From Firmicutes bacterium AF25-13AC (GTDB lineage: Bacteria; Bacillota; Clostridia; Lachnospirales; Lachnospiraceae): a stretch of DNA of 61,780 bases. A program made the translations under genes and the position numbers. The DNA lies in NCBI GenBank assembly GCA_003478935.1, contig QUFP01000024.1, forward strand, positions 1 through 61,780, given 5' to 3'. Positions within the stretch are counted from its first letter, which is position 1. Each line of letters opens with the position of its first letter. The notes beneath the pieces were generated by a model. The model worked only from the letters and a program-made list of their open reading frames with translations. It was not told where the DNA came from and did no database searches. Shown here one piece after another: positions 60,098 through 61,780 of the stretch.

Positions 60098-61529
60098 TGT
60101 AGTATTTGCAATTTTGGCAGCACATGTCTGGGGCAGCCTGATGCTATTTGTTTGGCTGCGGGTAGTAAAAAAGCTTAGTAAAAGAGGATATTCGCGAGCA
60201 CTTTTTTGGTTATTACGATGTGTTGTAGTCGCGTATCTTTTACCATTTGGATTTTGTTTGCTTATAGCAGTTGATGGCTATTTTAGAGGTTGGGATGGAC
60301 GCTTATTTGAGTGGACGCCGATTATTACAGTGGTCAATCATGCACTTTTTATTGCATGGCTGATAGGTCTTTTCTTTAACTTTGGAAAGATCTGGAAAGA
60401 ATGGCGTGTAACAAGAGCTTATTTAAGAGATGCATTTCCAGCGGATCTAAAAAGTCGGGCGCGTTTTCGAGAGGTTTGTAATGAAATCAAAAAACGTCCG
60501 GGTCGAGTAAAGCTGTATCAGAAGTTTGGACTTAGGTGTGGTATTGCTACAGGAATACTAAGGCCAAGAATTGTGTTGCCAGATGACAAATTGAATCCGA
60601 TTGTGGAGAAAGTAACTATGATCCACGAGCTGATTCACTACAAACGCCGAGATCTTTGGTTTTTATATGCATCAAAAATCATTGAGACAATTCACTGGTT
60701 TAATCCGTTGTCACGTTCACTTTCTGAGTACATGAATCAATGGAATGAATATGCATGCGATTACGAATCATGCATCGCGCTTGGCAATTCCAAGATGTAT
60801 GCAATTGTTTTGTGTAATGTCGCAGAGCAGAATCAGCAAGGTCTGTTTTCTTCAATAGGAACTGAACCTATGACATTAAGCAGGAGGATTGAGATGATGG
60901 TAAATATGCAGAAGGCAAGAAAGAAATCAAAGTTTTTGGGCACGATCGCAGCAATCGCAGTTTCGTTTGCTTCCGTAACTTCAACATTTGCAGCAACAGG
61001 TGTAATGGCAGAAGGATATAAAAGATTATATGATCTTACAATGGTCGAAGATGTTGAAAAAGGAGTCTCAGCTGTTGTAGGAGATATGGATCTGGTCAAT
61101 GAGAGCACAGAGACACCAGAATACCCTGACAACAGTAATATTAATCCTGCTGATTACGTCAATACAGGCATTGTGTTTAACGATGTTCTCCCAATTGATG
61201 GGTATACAGTAGTAGAAGGCGAAGTGGATAATTTAGCAAGGGGAACAGGTGCTAATTTTAACTGGACACTTACATATGATTATCTGCAGACAAGTGGATA
61301 TTTTAGAATAAAAAAAGGTCAGGTAGTCACTATTAGTGGAGATATTACTCCTGCTGGAAAAGTTATCCGTGTAGGTATAATCGAGCCAAATGGAGCGAGA
61401 AGATGCGTCTATGCAACTGGAAGGTTTGCACAGAATTTTGAGGTTAACCATACTGGAGATCATAAGGTCTATGCTATTAGTGACAACAGCGAAGTAGTAA
61501 ACCTGACAGGCGTTTATGCTACATATTAA
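60081..61529 (+). CDS. M56 BlaR1-type membrane metallopeptidase with a novel C-terminal domain
   Basis: The 482-residue protein has three N-terminal helices and the cytoplasmic M56 zinc peptidase domain. Its HExxH motif lies at 182-186 (MIHELIHYKRRD), with NEYACDYESCIALG further on. A fourth helix (about 287-306) leads to a 175-residue extracellular region of predicted beta-sandwich (YFRIKKGQVVTISGDITPAG and IRVGIIEPNGARRCVYATGR). No penicillin-binding SxxK, SxN or KTG motifs are seen there, so it is not a beta-lactam sensor of the standard type. It overlaps the repressor gene and probably inactivates it when activated. Confidence 0.85.
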   Translation: MKWINDVVFAILAAHVWGSLMLFVWLRVVKKLSKRGYSRALFWLLRCVVVAYLLPFGFCLLIAVDGYFRGWDGRLFEWTPIITVVNHALFIAWLIGLFFNFGKIWKEWRVTRAYLRDAFPADLKSRARFREVCNEIKKRPGRVKLYQKFGLRCGIATGILRPRIVLPDDKLNPIVEKVTMIHELIHYKRRDLWFLYASKIIETIHWFNPLSRSLSEYMNQWNEYACDYESCIALGNSKMYAIVLCNVAEQNQQGLFSSIGTEPMTLSRRIEMMVNMQKARKKSKFLGTIAAIAVSFASVTSTFAATGVMAEGYKRLYDLTMVEDVEKGVSAVVGDMDLVNESTETPEYPDNSNINPADYVNTGIVFNDVLPIDGYTVVEGEVDNLARGTGANFNWTLTYDYLQTSGYFRIKKGQVVTISGDITPAGKVIRVGIIEPNGARRCVYATGRFAQNFEVNHTGDHKVYAISDNSEVVNLTGVYATY

Positions 61530-61780
61530 CTTAACCTTCGCAGAGTCAAAAGAGCATACAAGCAGGGGGGAGCGCAGCAAATAGGGCAAAGTTTAGACAT
61601 AGGGCAACGTGACAGCAAAAAAGCTGCGGGATAAAATATAATAAAGCAAAACAGCCATCTGGTATCAAAAATGATATGCCCCCTGTCAAGTAGACAAGTT
61701 AAATATCTAAAATGAGGTGCTGATGAACGACCGTACAAAATGTGCGGTCGTTTTTCTATGCACACCATCTTTTTTTGTAT
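61530..61780. other. 3' end region with possible insertion-sequence remnant
   Basis: No gene is supported. The stretch near 61670-61710 (GATATGCCCCCTGTCAAGTAG and neighbours) resembles the terminal leader of IS3-type elements, but no transposase is visible. The terminator at 61726-61755 closes the window. Confidence 0.3.
61726..61755 (+). terminator. Hairpin terminator near the window end
   Basis: AACGACCGTACA (61726-61737) pairs with TGTGCGGTCGTT (61741-61752) with one wobble around an AAA loop, followed by a T-run. Confidence 0.75.

Noticed and set aside
1..61780. CRISPR arrays, rRNA or tRNA genes
   Set aside because: No regularly spaced repeats or tRNA/rRNA-like stretches were recognised on reading; short ones could be missed without a search tool.

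Overview
The window looks like a chromosomal segment of a gut-type, low-to-mid GC Gram-positive anaerobe, most likely a Lachnospiraceae (Clostridia). The reasons are inferential: AGGAGG ribosome binding sites, sigma-A promoters, hybrid histidine kinases with periplasmic-binding-like sensor domains, radical SAM enzymes, carbohydrate ABC importers without their own ATPase, many glycoside hydrolases and fragments of Firmicutes integrative elements. No rRNA, tRNA or CRISPR array was seen.

Layout. (1) 1-3200 is mobile debris: an IS3-type transposase cut by the window edge, a MarR-regulated 'radical SAM mobile pair' cassette, and a conjugative-element module whose RepA-like ATPase is truncated. (2) 3200-17150 is a signalling and accessory zone: two large hybrid sensor kinases of the same architecture, a NUDIX-pyrophosphatase-like fusion, decayed hydrolase fragments, and a LytTR/DUF3021/ABC-2 exporter locus split by a complete IS66 element (8701-11577, with 8-bp target duplication). 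(3) 17450-26640 holds an EamA transporter, an RmlD-like reductase and a mannoside-type locus (DUF1861, ABC importer, GH130, LacI regulator, HAD phosphatase). (4) 26690-32220 on the minus strand holds rmlD, rmlB, a MerR-methyltransferase fusion and a GH31 glycosidase. (5) 32400-41300 holds a PfkB kinase, thrH, a YitT protein, KDPG aldolase with a KDG-type kinase, a four-helix protein, a Ktr/Trk potassium system and a xanthine/uracil permease. (6) 41300-45720 is a three-subunit molybdenum hydroxylase with a MobA-like nucleotidyltransferase. (7) 45780-59550 is a glycan-degradation block: sulfatase-maturating enzyme and sulfatase, M28 peptidase, permuted GH3, two GH43 enzymes, a CCA-adding-type enzyme and a GH36 alpha-galactosidase. 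(8) 59620-61530 is a BlaI/M56 signalling pair with an unfamiliar extracellular domain.

How it works together. The GH31, GH3, GH43 and GH36 enzymes together suggest breakdown of hemicellulose-derived oligosaccharides (xylo-, arabino-, galacto-side chains). The GH130 locus suggests uptake of beta-mannosides, and KDPG aldolase plus kinase suggests uronate catabolism.

A striking property of the sequence is that seven otherwise well-conserved genes (MarR, LytTR, second sensor kinase, GH31, sulfatase, GH3, first GH43) are each broken by exactly one missing base. Each break can be repaired by adding one base to a short homopolymer. This is more like systematic sequencing or assembly error than seven independent pseudogenes, and the annotation gives the repaired extents.
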